Origin: Micromonospora sp. NBC_00389
Lineage (GTDB): Bacteria > Actinomycetota > Actinomycetes > Mycobacteriales > Micromonosporaceae
Assembly: GCF_036059255.1 (NCBI RefSeq)
Contig: NZ_CP107947.1
Coordinates: 6,696,001-6,760,000 of the forward strand
Direction: 5' to 3'
DNA length: 64,000 nt
Shown here: positions 11,137 through 20,726 of the stretch, piece by piece
How positions within the stretch are numbered: position 1 is the first letter of the stretch
How the letters are laid out: the number at the start of each line of letters is the position of its first letter
The notes under the pieces: model-generated
What the model saw: only the letters and a program-made list of their open reading frames with translations
The model's database searches: none
Told to the model about the DNA's origin: nothing
Position numbers and translations under genes: made by a program

Positions 11137-11330
11137 CCGGTGGCCCTGGTCGGCGGACCGCCGCCGACCCAGGCCAGCCCGGACCCGAGCCACCACCAGC
11201 GCTGCTGCACCACCCACGACACCCCCCGCCGCTCACAGTGCCTTGACGGCAGCGAGCGGTTCGAGCGTTCTCAGCGGCAGAAGTACGCGCCCGCTACAGG
11301 CTCGCGGAACGTCTGCCCGTGGCCGCACGC

Positions 11331-11993
11331 TTAGATCTGCGTTCTCGCCTGCTCGATGTGCCGCACGATGGCGTGAGCATCATGCGCACGTGCGATAACG
11401 TGCGCCTCGTCGAGTGTTGCGAGCGCGTCCGCGCGGCGGTCCTGGGCGGCGGCGATGTAGGCCAGCCCGATCATGTTGGAGGCCACGCCCGGCAGGGCCC
11501 CGACCTCCCGGCGCAGCCGGGATGACTCCTCCAGCCGCTCGCGCGCCTCGTCCAGCCGGCCAGCCGCGTGTGCCACGATGCCTAAGTGCCGTAGCGCCTC
11601 GGACCGGGTCGGCTTGTCACCGGTCTGCGCCGCCAGCCGGCAGGACCGCTCGAGGTAGGGAACCGCTGTCTCGTTGTCACGCCGGATGAACTGGTGGAGA
11701 CAACCGATCCAGAACAACGCCTCGGCCTCGCCGCGCGTGTCCCCCAGTGCCCGGTACAACGCGAGCGCGCGCTCAAACAACGGCAGTTCAGCGGGATCCT
11801 CGGCGGGCAACGAGCCGGCGTCGGCGTGCGCGCTCTGAAACCGCGCATGCAGAATCAGCCCACGCGCCAACGCCGCATCGGCCTCGACCGCGTCCAGGCC
11901 CTGTTCGGCGTCGATCAACGCGCTGGTATCGCCGCCGAACACTGCCCGCTCATAGACCTCTCTGGCCCGTTCGATCCGATCGTCGGTGCTCAT
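11331..11993 (-). CDS. TPR-repeat protein
   Basis: A 220-residue all-helical protein with tandem tetratricopeptide-like repeats: LFERALALYRALGDTRGEAE, VPYLERSCRLAAQTGDKPTR and EARERLEESSRLRREVGALP, each about 40 residues apart. It has no DNA-binding domain or signal. The ATG at 11993 follows GGGGGC; an ATG 24 bases further upstream lacks one. Probably a scaffold; partner unknown. Confidence 0.75.
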   Translation of the reverse strand: MSTDDRIERAREVYERAVFGGDTSALIDAEQGLDAVEADAALARGLILHARFQSAHADAGSLPAEDPAELPLFERALALYRALGDTRGEAEALFWIGCLHQFIRRDNETAVPYLERSCRLAAQTGDKPTRSEALRHLGIVAHAAGRLDEARERLEESSRLRREVGALPGVASNMIGLAYIAAAQDRRADALATLDEAHVIARAHDAHAIVRHIEQARTQI

Positions 11994-12071
11994 CGTCGCC
12001 CCCGCCGGCATCGCCACTACCTGCCAGACCCGGCAGTCCAGTCAGCCTAAGCCTGTACGCATGCAGCTTCG

Positions 12072-12290
12072 TCAGATCGAAGTTGACCGTCTTCTGACTC
12101 GCCGGGTTGCCTCCGCGGGATCCGTCCAGGTCCCGTCGGTGTGCAGGGTCAGTTCGAGGTCGTGACCGATGGCAAGGACTGTGCGGATGCCGTCTTCCCG
12201 CGTGGCACGTACCGCACCGACGGTTACGAAGACAGGGACCGTCCGGACGCGGCGGCCAAGCGCCCTGGTGCCCGCGACGGATTTCCCCTT
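12072..12290 (-). pseudogene. Possible truncated gene fragment
   Basis: A minus-strand frame reads RTVPVFVTVGAVRATREDGI then RTVLAIGHDLELTLHTDGTW and ends at a TGA (12,072-12,074). The codon pattern looks genuine, but there is no ATG, GTG or TTG in frame, so it would be a 5'-truncated remnant. No family recognised. Confidence 0.25.
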
Positions 12291-12325
12291 CGGGCCCGGC
12301 CTTGGGCACTGGGTACTCTGCCGGC

Positions 12326-12886
12326 ATGTCAGCGAACCCGCGAAGTGGCCTGCGACGTGATGCGGCGGTCAATCGACAGCGTTTGCTGGAGGCCGCCCGT
12401 CATCTGTTCGCCGAGCGCGGGCCTGACGTGGCGCTCGAGGAGGTCGCTGCTGCCGCGGGAGTGAGCCGTACAACGCTGTATCGCAACTTCGAGACACGAG
12501 AACAGCTGGTGGCCGCAGTGTACGAAAGCGCGGTCGAGCTGATGGAGCTACGGGCGAAGGAACTCGCCGATCGGCCGACCGGCGTTGTCGAGCTCTTCGA
12601 CTTCGTGCTCGACCTGCAGCGGGCCAACCGCAGTCTGGTGCGTGTACTCGCCGGAGCGGACATCTCCTGGTTCGAAGGCCTGGCGGAACGGACGGTGCAC
12701 GCGTTCGAGGCGGTGCTCGTGCGGGGTCGCGCCGGCGGGGTGGTGCACGCGGGCGTCGGGATGGCCGAGATCTTTCTGGCGTTGCAGATGGCGGAGGGCG
12801 CGATGGCTCAGAACGAGCGCGCAGGCCGCGAGCGCTGGGACGAACGCATTCGCGAGATGCTCCATCGGGCGCTCTTCGTGGCCTGA
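12326..12886 (+). CDS. TetR-family transcriptional regulator
   Basis: 186 residues. N-terminal HTH: NRQRLLEAARHLFAERGPDV then EEVAAAAGVSRTTLYRNFET. The C-terminal ligand domain is helical and unassigned. It lies 160 bases upstream of the alcohol dehydrogenase on the same strand and may control it. Confidence 0.88.
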   Translation: MSANPRSGLRRDAAVNRQRLLEAARHLFAERGPDVALEEVAAAAGVSRTTLYRNFETREQLVAAVYESAVELMELRAKELADRPTGVVELFDFVLDLQRANRSLVRVLAGADISWFEGLAERTVHAFEAVLVRGRAGGVVHAGVGMAEIFLALQMAEGAMAQNERAGRERWDERIREMLHRALFVA

Positions 12887-13046
12887 CGTGATCCACGACG
12901 CGATTTTGTTGCGGCCGCACAGCTAAGCGTACAGTTGTGTACGGATACTTGAGTCGCCGTGCGGCGCGCCGGATCGCAGATCAGCCGTGTCTCGGTGCCG
13001 TCGCCTGAGGGTCGCCATCGGGCCCATCACCGGAAGGAGTCAGCGC

Positions 13047-13982
13047 ATGAAGGCTTGGCAGTTCGAGGGGACGGGCAAACCGATCGCTCTGAACGAGGTG
13101 CCGGATCCGCAGCCGAGTCCCGGCGAGGTGGTCATTGACGTGAAGGCCGCCGGGCTCTGCCACAGCGACCTCATGTACATGGAGATCGGCGAGGCCACGA
13201 TGCCGTTCCTGCCCATGACCCAGGGGCACGAGAACGCGGGTGTGATCAGTGCCCTCGGTGAGGGAGTCGAGGGCTGGAAGATCGGCGATGTCGTCGGTGT
13301 CTGCTCCTCCGGGGTCCGGCCGCCGCTGGGCATGTTCACGCACGGTGGCTTCGCCGGCAAGCTGGTCGCCGACGCGCCGGACCTCGCCCGCGTCCCCGCC
13401 GAGCTGGACCTCCCCCTGGCCGCCCTGGCGACCGATGCCGGCATGACGTCCTACCACGCGATCATCAAGGCCGGCGGGGCGACGGCCGGCATGAAGGTCG
13501 GCGTCATCGGCTACGGCGGCCTCGGCCAGATCGGTACCCGGGCCGCTGTCCTGGCGGGTGCCGAAGTGCACGTCGCCGAGATGAAAGAGGAGGTCTGGGG
13601 CCTCGCCACGGCCGCGGGCGCAGCGACGGTCGTTCGTGACGCGGCCGAGTGGCCCGCTCAGGACTTCGATCTCGTCGTCGACTACGCCGGGTTCGACACG
13701 ACACAGAAGGCGCTCGCCGCTGTGAAGCGTGGCGGCAAGGTGGTACAGGTCGGTCTGGGCCGGCCAACCTTCACGATCGCGACCCCCACGATCCTCGGCA
13801 AAAGCATCGTCGGGTCGCTCGGGGGCACGGTGCAGGACATCGAGGAGGTCTTCGACCTGCTGCTCAGGAGCGAGATCGAGCCCACCTACACGGAGATCGC
13901 GTTCGAGGAGATCGGCGCCGGCCTCGAACGGCTCCGCAACAACGAGGTCACCGGCCGGCTCGTCGCCCGTTTCGGCGATTGA
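13047..13982 (+). CDS. Zinc-type alcohol dehydrogenase (MDR family)
   Basis: 311 residues. GLCHSD (catalytic zinc Cys) and GHENAGVI (zinc His and Glu) are present, and VGVIGYGGLGQIGTRAAVLA is the NAD(P) Rossmann motif. The four-Cys structural-zinc lobe is missing: after GVCSSGVRPP the chain goes straight on, which also explains the shortness compared with the usual 340-350. GGAAGGAG precedes the ATG at a good distance; a strong hairpin follows. Substrate unknown. Confidence 0.87.
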   Translation: MKAWQFEGTGKPIALNEVPDPQPSPGEVVIDVKAAGLCHSDLMYMEIGEATMPFLPMTQGHENAGVISALGEGVEGWKIGDVVGVCSSGVRPPLGMFTHGGFAGKLVADAPDLARVPAELDLPLAALATDAGMTSYHAIIKAGGATAGMKVGVIGYGGLGQIGTRAAVLAGAEVHVAEMKEEVWGLATAAGAATVVRDAAEWPAQDFDLVVDYAGFDTTQKALAAVKRGGKVVQVGLGRPTFTIATPTILGKSIVGSLGGTVQDIEEVFDLLLRSEIEPTYTEIAFEEIGAGLERLRNNEVTGRLVARFGD

Positions 13983-14003
13983 GCTTCTTGATGCACCTTC
14001 TTA

Positions 14004-14036
14004 ACCGTGGCCAGGGCTGCACCGCCTGGCCACGGT
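14004..14036 (+). terminator. Terminator after the alcohol dehydrogenase
   Basis: ACCGTGGCCAGG / CCTGGCCACGGT, a 12-bp perfect stem with a 9-base loop, starts 22 bases after the stop. It may also stop minus-strand transcripts. Confidence 0.8.
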
Positions 14037-14040
14037 GAAC

Positions 14041-14180
14041 GCCAGCCTCCAGGGAGTAGTGCATGGCCTGGGTCGCGGTCATCGACCGCAGGTCGAACCG
14101 TTCGAGGATATTGAGCACCTCCCCGACGGTGGTGCCTCCGCTCGACGGGGTCGCCCAGCCGTACACCTCGAACGGAGATC
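14041..14180 (-). pseudogene. Gamma-glutamyltransferase remnant
   Basis: The minus strand reads FEVYGWATPSSGGTTVGEVL then NILERFDLRSMTATQAMHY. This is the PPSSGG..VxExLNILE..DL....xQALHY region of gamma-glutamyltransferases. The catalytic Thr region and both ends are absent. About 45 codons survive. Confidence 0.65.
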
Positions 14181-14346
14181 GATCCTTTCCTCAGTCACTA
14201 CGCCGGGGCTGCCTTGAAGAGGAGTTTCCGGGATGGTGTCGTATCAAGGCGCAGCCGTTCGTGGAACCAGTGTGCGGCGGCCAGCCCGGCCGCCGGACAC
14301 GAGGAGTCAGGAAAGGCCCTCGTCGCGGGACTGAGAGGAGACGACC

Positions 14347-14727
14347 ATGACGGAGTACCTGATCACCTTCAACGATGAGTGGGTGGCCGAGCACACTGCG
14401 GAGGAGCTGCGCGAGAAGGGCACGGCCGCCCGGGCCGTGATCGAGGAGATGCAAGCCGACGGTGTCCTGATCTTCACCAACGGCGGGCTCGACCGCTCCA
14501 CCGCGGTGTGCAGTGTCGAGCCGGTTGACGGCAAGCCCGTCTTCACTGACGGCCCGTACGTCGAGACCAAGGAGCACCTCGGCGGCTTCGCCGTCGTGGA
14601 CGTGCCCGACGACGCGGCGGCGCGATACTGGGCCGGCAGGCTCGCGACCGTGCTCGACTGGCCGCAGGAGGTGCACCGGTTCCGAGGTCCCGGGCAGGCC
14701 CGGCGTAACGGCTCTGGGGAGAAGTGA
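14347..14727 (+). CDS. YciI/DGPF-domain protein 1
   Basis: 126 residues with the ferredoxin-like YciI fold: MTEYLITFNDEW, then FTDGPYVETKEHLGGFAVVD (the DGPF-type motif, here DGPY). GAGGAG precedes the ATG. It overlaps the next gene by 4 bases, forming a three-gene unit with another DGPF protein and an ECF42 sigma factor, a well-known conserved neighbourhood. The biochemical role of DGPF proteins is not established. Confidence 0.85.
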   Translation: MTEYLITFNDEWVAEHTAEELREKGTAARAVIEEMQADGVLIFTNGGLDRSTAVCSVEPVDGKPVFTDGPYVETKEHLGGFAVVDVPDDAAARYWAGRLATVLDWPQEVHRFRGPGQARRNGSGEK

Positions 14728-15119
14728 GCGCGGTGCCCCGGTACCTGCTGTCCGTCTACGGACCGGCCGAGCGCACCGAGTGCGGCACGTACCCCTCCCA
14801 GGAGGCCATGCTGCAGGCGTTCGCCGACACCGACGCCTTCACCGAGAGGCTCCAGAGGGACGGTCACTTCGTCTTCGCCAACGGCCTGGAGCCCGCGACG
14901 ACCGCCACCACCGTCGATGGGCAGGGCGAGAAGCCGGCCTTCGCCGACGGGCCCTACCCGGAAACGAAGGAGTACCTCGGCGGCTTCTGGGTCATCGAGG
15001 CGGCCGACCTCGACGTGGCCCTGGCACTTGCCGCCGAGGGGTCGAAAGCATGCCGCGGCACGGTCGAGGTGCGTCCCTTCCGAACTGAGGAATCCGTCCG
15101 AGTGCTGCTGGAGCCGTGA
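14724..15119 (+). CDS. YciI/DGPF-domain protein 2
   Basis: 131 residues, paralogous to the preceding gene: PRYLLSVYGPAE at the start and FADGPYPETKEYLGGFWVIE. The GTG at 14724 overlaps the upstream stop, and the end overlaps the sigma-factor start by 4 bases, so the three genes are translationally coupled. Confidence 0.85.
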   Translation: MSAVPRYLLSVYGPAERTECGTYPSQEAMLQAFADTDAFTERLQRDGHFVFANGLEPATTATTVDGQGEKPAFADGPYPETKEYLGGFWVIEAADLDVALALAAEGSKACRGTVEVRPFRTEESVRVLLEP

Positions 15120-16360
15120 CTGGTCCCACCGTCGAGCAGGCGATCACCCGTGCCCACCACGAGGAGTGGGCGCGGGTGGTCGCCGGCCTCGCGCGCCGTT
15201 TCGGCGATCTTGATGTCGCCGAGGAAGCGACGGCCGAGGCGTTCGTAGCGGCTGCAGAGCGGTGGCCGCGCGAGGGCGTACCGCCCAATCCCGGCGGTTG
15301 GCTCGCCACCACCGCGACCCGCAAGGCGATCGATCGGCTCCGTCGCGAGTCGCAGCGCGACGCCAAGCACCAGGCGGCCCGGATCGTGTACGACGACACC
15401 CCTCCTGAGCCGACTGGCCCGGTCGAGGACGACCGGCTCAGACTGGTCTTCACCTGCTGCCACCCTGCGCTCGCGTTGGAGGCCCGGGTGGCGCTCACCC
15501 TGCGCCTGCTCGGCGGCCTCACCGTCCCCGAGATCGCCCGCGCCTTTCTGGTGAAGGAGACCACGATGGCGCGACGGATCACCCGCGCCAAGGCGAAGAT
15601 CAAGGCGGCACACATTCCCTACCGGGTGCCCTGGGCCGGCGACATCCGCGAGCGGCTCGCCGGCGTGCTCGCGGTCGTCTACCTCGTCTTCAACGAGGGC
15701 TATCTCGCCAGCGAGGGGGACGACTCGGTGCGCGTCGACCTCACCGACGAGGCGATCCGCCTCGGCCGCCTGCTCCGAGCTCTCCTCCCGGACGACGGCG
15801 AGGTGGCCGGCCTGCTTGCCCTGATGCTCCTCACTGACGCCCGGCGGCCGGCGCGCGTGTCCCCCACCGGCGAGCTGGTGACCCTCGACGAGCAGGACCG
15901 CGGCGCATGGGACCGCACCCTCATCGCCGAGGGCAACGCCTTGGTTCGCGAGCGGCTCGAGGCGGTGGCGGTCGGCGGTGACCCAGCCGGGCGCTACCAG
16001 CTGCAGGCCGCGATCAACGCGGTCCACACGGATGCTCCGTCCGCCCGAGACACCGACTGGTCCACCATCGTCGCCCTCTACGGCCGCATGGTGCTGCTCG
16101 ACCCCTCGCCGATCGTGCGGCTCAACCGGGCGGTCGCGGTCGCCGAGGTCGACGGCCCCGGGGTCGGGCTCGCCGAGATCGACCGGCTCACCGAGGTCCT
16201 TGACGGCTACCACGCCTTCCACGCCGCGCGCGCCGACCTGCTGCGGCGACTCGGGCGCGGCGGCGAGTCGCGGGCGGCGTACGACCGGGCCATCGGTCTC
16301 GCCGGCAATCCCGCGGAGCGGGCCTACCTCACCCGCCGCCGCGACCAGCTGGCCGGCTGA
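15116..16360 (+). CDS. ECF42-type RNA polymerase sigma factor with long C-terminal extension
   Basis: 414 residues, about twice the size of a plain ECF factor. Sigma region 2 is HEEWARVVAGLARRFGDLDV then AEEATAEAFVAAAERWP; region 4 is LRLLGGLTVPEIARAFLVKE then TMARRITRAKAKI. From about residue 185 the extension includes LAGVLAVVYLVFNEGYLAS and repeat-like helices to the end, as in ECF42. In this group the extension is needed for activity and there is no anti-sigma factor. None is seen here. Confidence 0.9.
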   Translation: MTGPTVEQAITRAHHEEWARVVAGLARRFGDLDVAEEATAEAFVAAAERWPREGVPPNPGGWLATTATRKAIDRLRRESQRDAKHQAARIVYDDTPPEPTGPVEDDRLRLVFTCCHPALALEARVALTLRLLGGLTVPEIARAFLVKETTMARRITRAKAKIKAAHIPYRVPWAGDIRERLAGVLAVVYLVFNEGYLASEGDDSVRVDLTDEAIRLGRLLRALLPDDGEVAGLLALMLLTDARRPARVSPTGELVTLDEQDRGAWDRTLIAEGNALVRERLEAVAVGGDPAGRYQLQAAINAVHTDAPSARDTDWSTIVALYGRMVLLDPSPIVRLNRAVAVAEVDGPGVGLAEIDRLTEVLDGYHAFHAARADLLRRLGRGGESRAAYDRAIGLAGNPAERAYLTRRRDQLAG

Positions 16361-16537
16361 CCGACACGTGGAGCCAGCCCGTTCCAGCACCGTTCGTGGG
16401 AGATCAGTACACCTGGCCTTCGTCGACGCCCAGCCATGGGTGAGGCAATGCGCCCGGCAGCTATCCGAACGCATTGACATCGACAGGGTCGCATACCGGC
16501 CGTCTTCAGCCGGTGGCGGCGGCGATCACTTTCCTGG

Positions 16538-16825
16538 TCAGAAGGGAGGTGCGTCCTCGCCCATCAACGCCAGCACGACGCCTCCCTTCCCGCTCTTGAG
16601 GCTCTGGACCACGACCTTGCCGGTGCTGCCGTCGGGCAGCTCCAACGTGAAGGTCTTCCCGACCGCGTTCTTGGGGCCGTTGCCGGCGCTGTTGGCAGGT
16701 CGGAAGTCGCCTGCCCACGGCGGGGTCTTACCCTTGCGGGCGGGCTCGGCGAAGAGGGCGGCGGTGCCGGGGGTCCTGGTGCCGTCCGAGGAGAGAAGCA
16801 CTGAGGCGCTGCGATAGGTAGCCAT
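16538..16825 (-). CDS. Hypothetical protein, 95 aa
   Basis: A small basic protein, with NAVGKTFTLELPDGSTGKVV followed by VQSLKSGKGGVVLALMGED, probably a beta-rich fold. No family recognised. The ATG at 16825 gives MATYRSASVLLSSDG, a more natural start than one 69 bases upstream. It stands alone between the sigma-factor operon and the two-component system. Confidence 0.5.
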   Translation of the reverse strand: MATYRSASVLLSSDGTRTPGTAALFAEPARKGKTPPWAGDFRPANSAGNGPKNAVGKTFTLELPDGSTGKVVVQSLKSGKGGVVLALMGEDAPPF

Positions 16826-16976
16826 ATACGCCAAGGCTATCCCGGACTGCGCTCGTTCGCGCCACGACATCGGCCCCGTAACGCGAACGGCCACGGGGAG
16901 CGACCCTGATCTGCTCTCACCCCTGGGTTGACCGTGCGTTGGCCGAGGCCCGAGCTAGACCCGGTAGCACGTGACA

Positions 16977-17624
16977 TCAGCCGCCGCTGACGTGGCGGAG
17001 GACGGCCAGGACGCGGCGGTTGTCGCTATCCGAGGACGGCAAACCGAGTTTCGCGAAGATGTTCGCCACGTGCTTCTCCACGACTCCGGAGGTGATGACA
17101 AGAGCCGCCGCGATCCCGGCGTTGGATCGTCCCTCGGCCATCAGCGAAAGCACCTCACGCTCCCGGGGGGTCAGCGACGCCACCCCGGCCGTGTCCTGCC
17201 CGGCCCGCATCAGGTGGCCGACCACCTCTGGATCCAGCGCGGTGCCACCGGATGCCACCCGGGTCAGCGCGTCCACGAAATCGGCGACGTCGGCGACGCG
17301 GTCCTTGAGCAGGTATCCGACGCCGGCCGGCCGGTCGGCGAGCAGGCGGGTCGCGTAGCGGGTCTCCACGTACTGGGAGAACACCAACACACCGACGTCG
17401 GGATGGTCGCGTCGGATGTCGATCGCGGCGCGCAGTCCCTCGTCGGTGTGCGTCGGTGGCATCCGGATGTCGATGATGGCTACGTTCGGTGCGTTGGCGG
17501 CAATCGCGGACCGCAACGCATCCGCGTCGGCCACCGCCGCGCACACCTCGAAACCGCGGTCGCTGAGCAGCCGGATCAGCCCTTCGCGCATCATCGCGGC
17601 ATCCTCCGCGATCACCACCCGCAT
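16977..17624 (-). CDS. NarL/LuxR-type response regulator
   Basis: 215 residues. Receiver domain: MRVVIAEDAAMMREGLIRLL with acidic pocket residues, phospho-acceptor Asp in VAIIDIRMPP, and the Lys in GYLLKDRVADV. C-terminal LuxR HTH: LTPREREVLSLMAEGRSNAG and VEKHVANIFAKLGL. GGAGG seven bases before the ATG at 17624. Cotranscribed after the histidine kinase and ABC genes, so it most likely controls that transporter. Confidence 0.9.
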   Translation of the reverse strand: MRVVIAEDAAMMREGLIRLLSDRGFEVCAAVADADALRSAIAANAPNVAIIDIRMPPTHTDEGLRAAIDIRRDHPDVGVLVFSQYVETRYATRLLADRPAGVGYLLKDRVADVADFVDALTRVASGGTALDPEVVGHLMRAGQDTAGVASLTPREREVLSLMAEGRSNAGIAAALVITSGVVEKHVANIFAKLGLPSSDSDNRRVLAVLRHVSGG

Positions 17625-17638
17625 GTCGTCGCCTCCGT

Positions 17639-18985
17639 TCACGCCCGTGTGGGCAGCTCGATCTCGACCCGGGTCGGACCACCCGTCGGACTGTGTACGC
17701 GCATCCGGCCGTCCACGACGGCGATGCGGCGGGCCAGGCCGGACAGGCCGGGACCGTCCGGGTTCGCCCCGCCGATGCCGTCGTCCTCGACGGTCAACAT
17801 CAGGCGCTCGCCGGATCGGACGACGCCGAGCCTGACACGGGTCGCCCGGCTGTGTTTGGCCGCGTTCGCGAGCAGCTCGGAGGCGCAGAAGTAAGCGATG
17901 GTCTCGATCGCGGGCGCCGGGCGGTCGGGCAGCTCGACGTTCACCGCGACCGGGATGGCGCTGCTCGTCGCGAGCGTCGCCAGCGCGTCGCCGAGACCGT
18001 TGTCGAGGACCGGCGGGTGGATCCCGCGCACCAGGTCGCGCAGGTCGGCGAGGGCATCCTTCGCTCCGCGGTGGGCGAGCGCGACCAGTTCGCGGGCCTG
18101 TGGGAGGTCGGGTGGCGGGCCGTCGACACCGAGCTTCTCGGTCGCCATGCCGAGGTTCATCGCCAGCGTCGCCAGCCGGATCTGCGCGCCGTCGTGCAGG
18201 TCCCGTTCCAGCCTGCGCATCATCGCGGCCGCGTCGTCGATCGCGCGGGCCCGGGTGACCTGCAGTTCGCGTACCCGCTCGGCGAGCCGACGCGGGCCGA
18301 GCAGCCGTCGCATCGCGGCAAGGTCCAGTGTCGTACCGGCCCGCATCAACCACGGTGCGACCAGCAGCATGGCGAGGCCGGCCGCGGCGATGAGGAACGT
18401 TCCGGCGAACGTCCGCGTACCGATGGTGCCGAACGGTGTCAGCGCCCACACCGGTCCGAGGCGCGTTCCGGCCGGGTGGTTGCGAAACAGCGGCCACCAC
18501 ACCGGGTAGCTGAGGTTGACCAGGCCGAACACGTAGCAGAACGCACCGTAGCCCTCGGGGATGGCCAGTGGCACCTTGAGCAGGCCGTACCCGACGGCGC
18601 GCCAGCCCGGTCCGTCGGAGACCACGGCGCTGATCCGCTTCGAGAGCCGGGGCGGCGGGGCGTCCACGTGCACGTCGAGCAGCCGGTCGGCGAGTGAGCG
18701 ATGCAGGGCTCCCATCGCGCGCCCGGTCGGGGCGGCCAGCACGACCAGGAGCGCGATGGTGAGCGGAAACAGGACCAGGAACAACGGTGCGACGGTAGGT
18801 GCGGGCTGGTTGGACATGGCTCCGGTCGCCCAGAGGATGAGGACGCCCAGGGCCGGCACGATCGCCGGTACGCTCAGGATCGCGGCCGCACTGACCACGC
18901 CGACGACGCAGAACACCGCCCGGCGCAGGGCGAGTGTGGTGAACGGAGCGCGCAGCGCGATCATCAGCTCATTGTCGCTGGTCAC
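17639..18985 (-). CDS. NarL-type sensor histidine kinase
   Basis: 448 residues. The N-terminal half has about six membrane segments with loops. HisKA_3: RRLERDLHDGAQIRLATLAM, where the His after DL is the phosphorylation site. HATPase: ASELLANAAKHSRATRVRLG (N box) and VEDDGIGGANPDGPGLSGL (G box). The GTG at 18985 overlaps the stop of the upstream permease gene. It partners the response regulator 14 bases downstream. Confidence 0.88.
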   Translation of the reverse strand: MTSDNELMIALRAPFTTLALRRAVFCVVGVVSAAAILSVPAIVPALGVLILWATGAMSNQPAPTVAPLFLVLFPLTIALLVVLAAPTGRAMGALHRSLADRLLDVHVDAPPPRLSKRISAVVSDGPGWRAVGYGLLKVPLAIPEGYGAFCYVFGLVNLSYPVWWPLFRNHPAGTRLGPVWALTPFGTIGTRTFAGTFLIAAAGLAMLLVAPWLMRAGTTLDLAAMRRLLGPRRLAERVRELQVTRARAIDDAAAMMRRLERDLHDGAQIRLATLAMNLGMATEKLGVDGPPPDLPQARELVALAHRGAKDALADLRDLVRGIHPPVLDNGLGDALATLATSSAIPVAVNVELPDRPAPAIETIAYFCASELLANAAKHSRATRVRLGVVRSGERLMLTVEDDGIGGANPDGPGLSGLARRIAVVDGRMRVHSPTGGPTRVEIELPTRA

Positions 18986-19752
18986 GCGTCGCGATGGCGG
19001 AGCAGCATGCCGCCGCACAGAACCGCGACCGCCGCGTACCCGCACATCAGCAGCGCGCTGATCCAGCTGGAGAACAGCCCGGGTAGCGGCGAGGTCACCG
19101 CGATCGAGTTGAGCAGCATCAACAGCGGGACGAAGCGGCCGACCTGGATTCCGCTCTCGCCGAACAGGCCGGCCACGATCATCGGGACGAACATCAGTCC
19201 GAACAGCGTGCCGATCGCGGCGCCCGAGTGCCGCACGATCGTCCCGATGCCGACCCCGATCAGCGCGGTGACGCCCAGATAAACGCCGGTCAGCACGACC
19301 GCGCGCAGGATCGCCGGGTCTCCGAGGGATGCCGCCGGGATGGCGGTGCCGCGGATCGCGAGCTGCCCGCCCAGATATCCGGCGAAGCTCGCGACCAGGC
19401 CGACGGTGAGAGCCGCGCCGCCGCACACGGCGACCTTCGCGGACAGGACGATCCGACGCCGCGGGACGGCGGCGAACGTCGAGCGGATCATCCCGGTGCC
19501 GTAATCGCCGGTCACCACCAGGACGCCGAGCGCTCCGAGAAGCAACTGGGCCACAATGGCGCCGCCGAGGCTGTTGTTCAGGATCTGGGCGGCGGTGGCG
19601 ACCGGGGTGTGCGATCGGTACCCGAGTCCCACCCCGGCCCCGGCCGCGGCCATCGAGACCACCGCAGCGATCGCCAGCCACCACGTCGACCGGACGCTGC
19701 TCAGCTTGATCCGCTCCATCCGGGCCACGTGCCGGAATCCGTACCCGTTCAT
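18982..19752 (-). CDS. ABC-2 type transporter permease
   Basis: 256 residues, six hydrophobic segments, for example WWLAIAAVVSMAAAGAGVGL at the N-terminus and SWISALLMCGYAAVAVLCGG at the end. VVTGDYGTGMIRSTFAAVPR is the typical cytoplasmic loop of ABC-2 permeases. It overlaps the ATPase gene by 4 bases upstream and the kinase gene downstream. Confidence 0.87.
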   Translation of the reverse strand: MNGYGFRHVARMERIKLSSVRSTWWLAIAAVVSMAAAGAGVGLGYRSHTPVATAAQILNNSLGGAIVAQLLLGALGVLVVTGDYGTGMIRSTFAAVPRRRIVLSAKVAVCGGAALTVGLVASFAGYLGGQLAIRGTAIPAASLGDPAILRAVVLTGVYLGVTALIGVGIGTIVRHSGAAIGTLFGLMFVPMIVAGLFGESGIQVGRFVPLLMLLNSIAVTSPLPGLFSSWISALLMCGYAAVAVLCGGMLLRHRDA

Positions 19753-20474
19753 GACGCTCCCACTCCGCGATAGTCGGTGGCCTCTGAGGTGAGCCGGAAG
19801 AACGCGTCCTCCAGGCTGTCGTCGCCGGCGGCGAGTTCGGCGACGGTCGTCTCGGCCAGCAGCCGGCCGCGGCCGATGACCACCAGCCGGTCGGCGGTCA
19901 GCGCCATCTCGGCGATCAGGTGGCTGGACACGAACACCGTCCGGCCTTCGGCGGCGAGTCCGCGCAGCAGGTCCCGGATCCAGCGGATGCCCTCCGGATC
20001 CAGTCCGTTGACCGGCTCGTCGAGCAGGAGGACGCTCGGGTCGCCGAGCAGGGCCACAGCGACGCCGAGCCGCTGGCGCATGCCGAGCGAGTACGTACCG
20101 GCGCGCCGCGTTGCCGCGTCGGACAGGCCGACGATGCGCAGCACCTGCTTGACCCGGGAACCGGGGATGTCGTTGCTCGCGGCCAGCGCGGTCAGGTGCG
20201 CACGGGCGCTGCGGCCGGGATGGAACGCCCCGGCATCGAGGAGCGCGCCGACCGTCTTCAACGGCCAGTTCAGGTCCGGGTACCGGACGCCGCCGATCAG
20301 TGCCTCGCCATGGTCCGGGGCATCCAGGCCGAGGATCATCCGCATCGTCGTCGACTTGCCGGATCCGTTCGGGCCGAGGAAGCCGGTCACCACGCCCGGC
20401 TGCACCCGGACGCTCAAGCCGTCGACGGCGACCCGGCCGCCGTAGCGTTTCGTCAGCTCACGTAGTTCGATCAT
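19749..20474 (-). CDS. ABC transporter ATP-binding protein
   Basis: 241 residues. Walker A GPNGSGKST, signature YSLGMRQRL, Walker B SVLLLDEPVNGLDPEG and switch VSSHLI are all present. It is the first gene of a four-gene operon (ATPase, permease, kinase, regulator), the BceAB/DrrAB-like layout used against antimicrobials or for self-resistance. ATG at 20474 (MIELRELTKRYG). Confidence 0.9.
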   Translation of the reverse strand: MIELRELTKRYGGRVAVDGLSVRVQPGVVTGFLGPNGSGKSTTMRMILGLDAPDHGEALIGGVRYPDLNWPLKTVGALLDAGAFHPGRSARAHLTALAASNDIPGSRVKQVLRIVGLSDAATRRAGTYSLGMRQRLGVAVALLGDPSVLLLDEPVNGLDPEGIRWIRDLLRGLAAEGRTVFVSSHLIAEMALTADRLVVIGRGRLLAETTVAELAAGDDSLEDAFFRLTSEATDYRGVGAS

Positions 20475-20726
20475 ACGAACGACGCTAGGCAACGCCGTCG
20501 GCGGTCGGAAGCCGGAAACCATCCGCCTCCGCCTGGAGGTTTTCCCCCATCGCGGTCCCGACCCAGTTGGTGTCCCAGACCGTGATCGGTTTACTTTCGA
20601 GTTGTTCGCGACGTAGACCGATGAGGGTCAGGGGACACCACGTTGACGAGCCGGGAGGCTTCGCCATGGCGCGGTCGTCTGCCCTGAAGCAGTTGCGCGC
20701 CGCCACGTGGTGGCAGGATCTCCCGT

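Noticed and set aside
13949..14166. 72-codon minus-strand frame treated as a full gene
   Set aside because: It is the gamma-glutamyltransferase remnant read through a terminator; not an independent gene.
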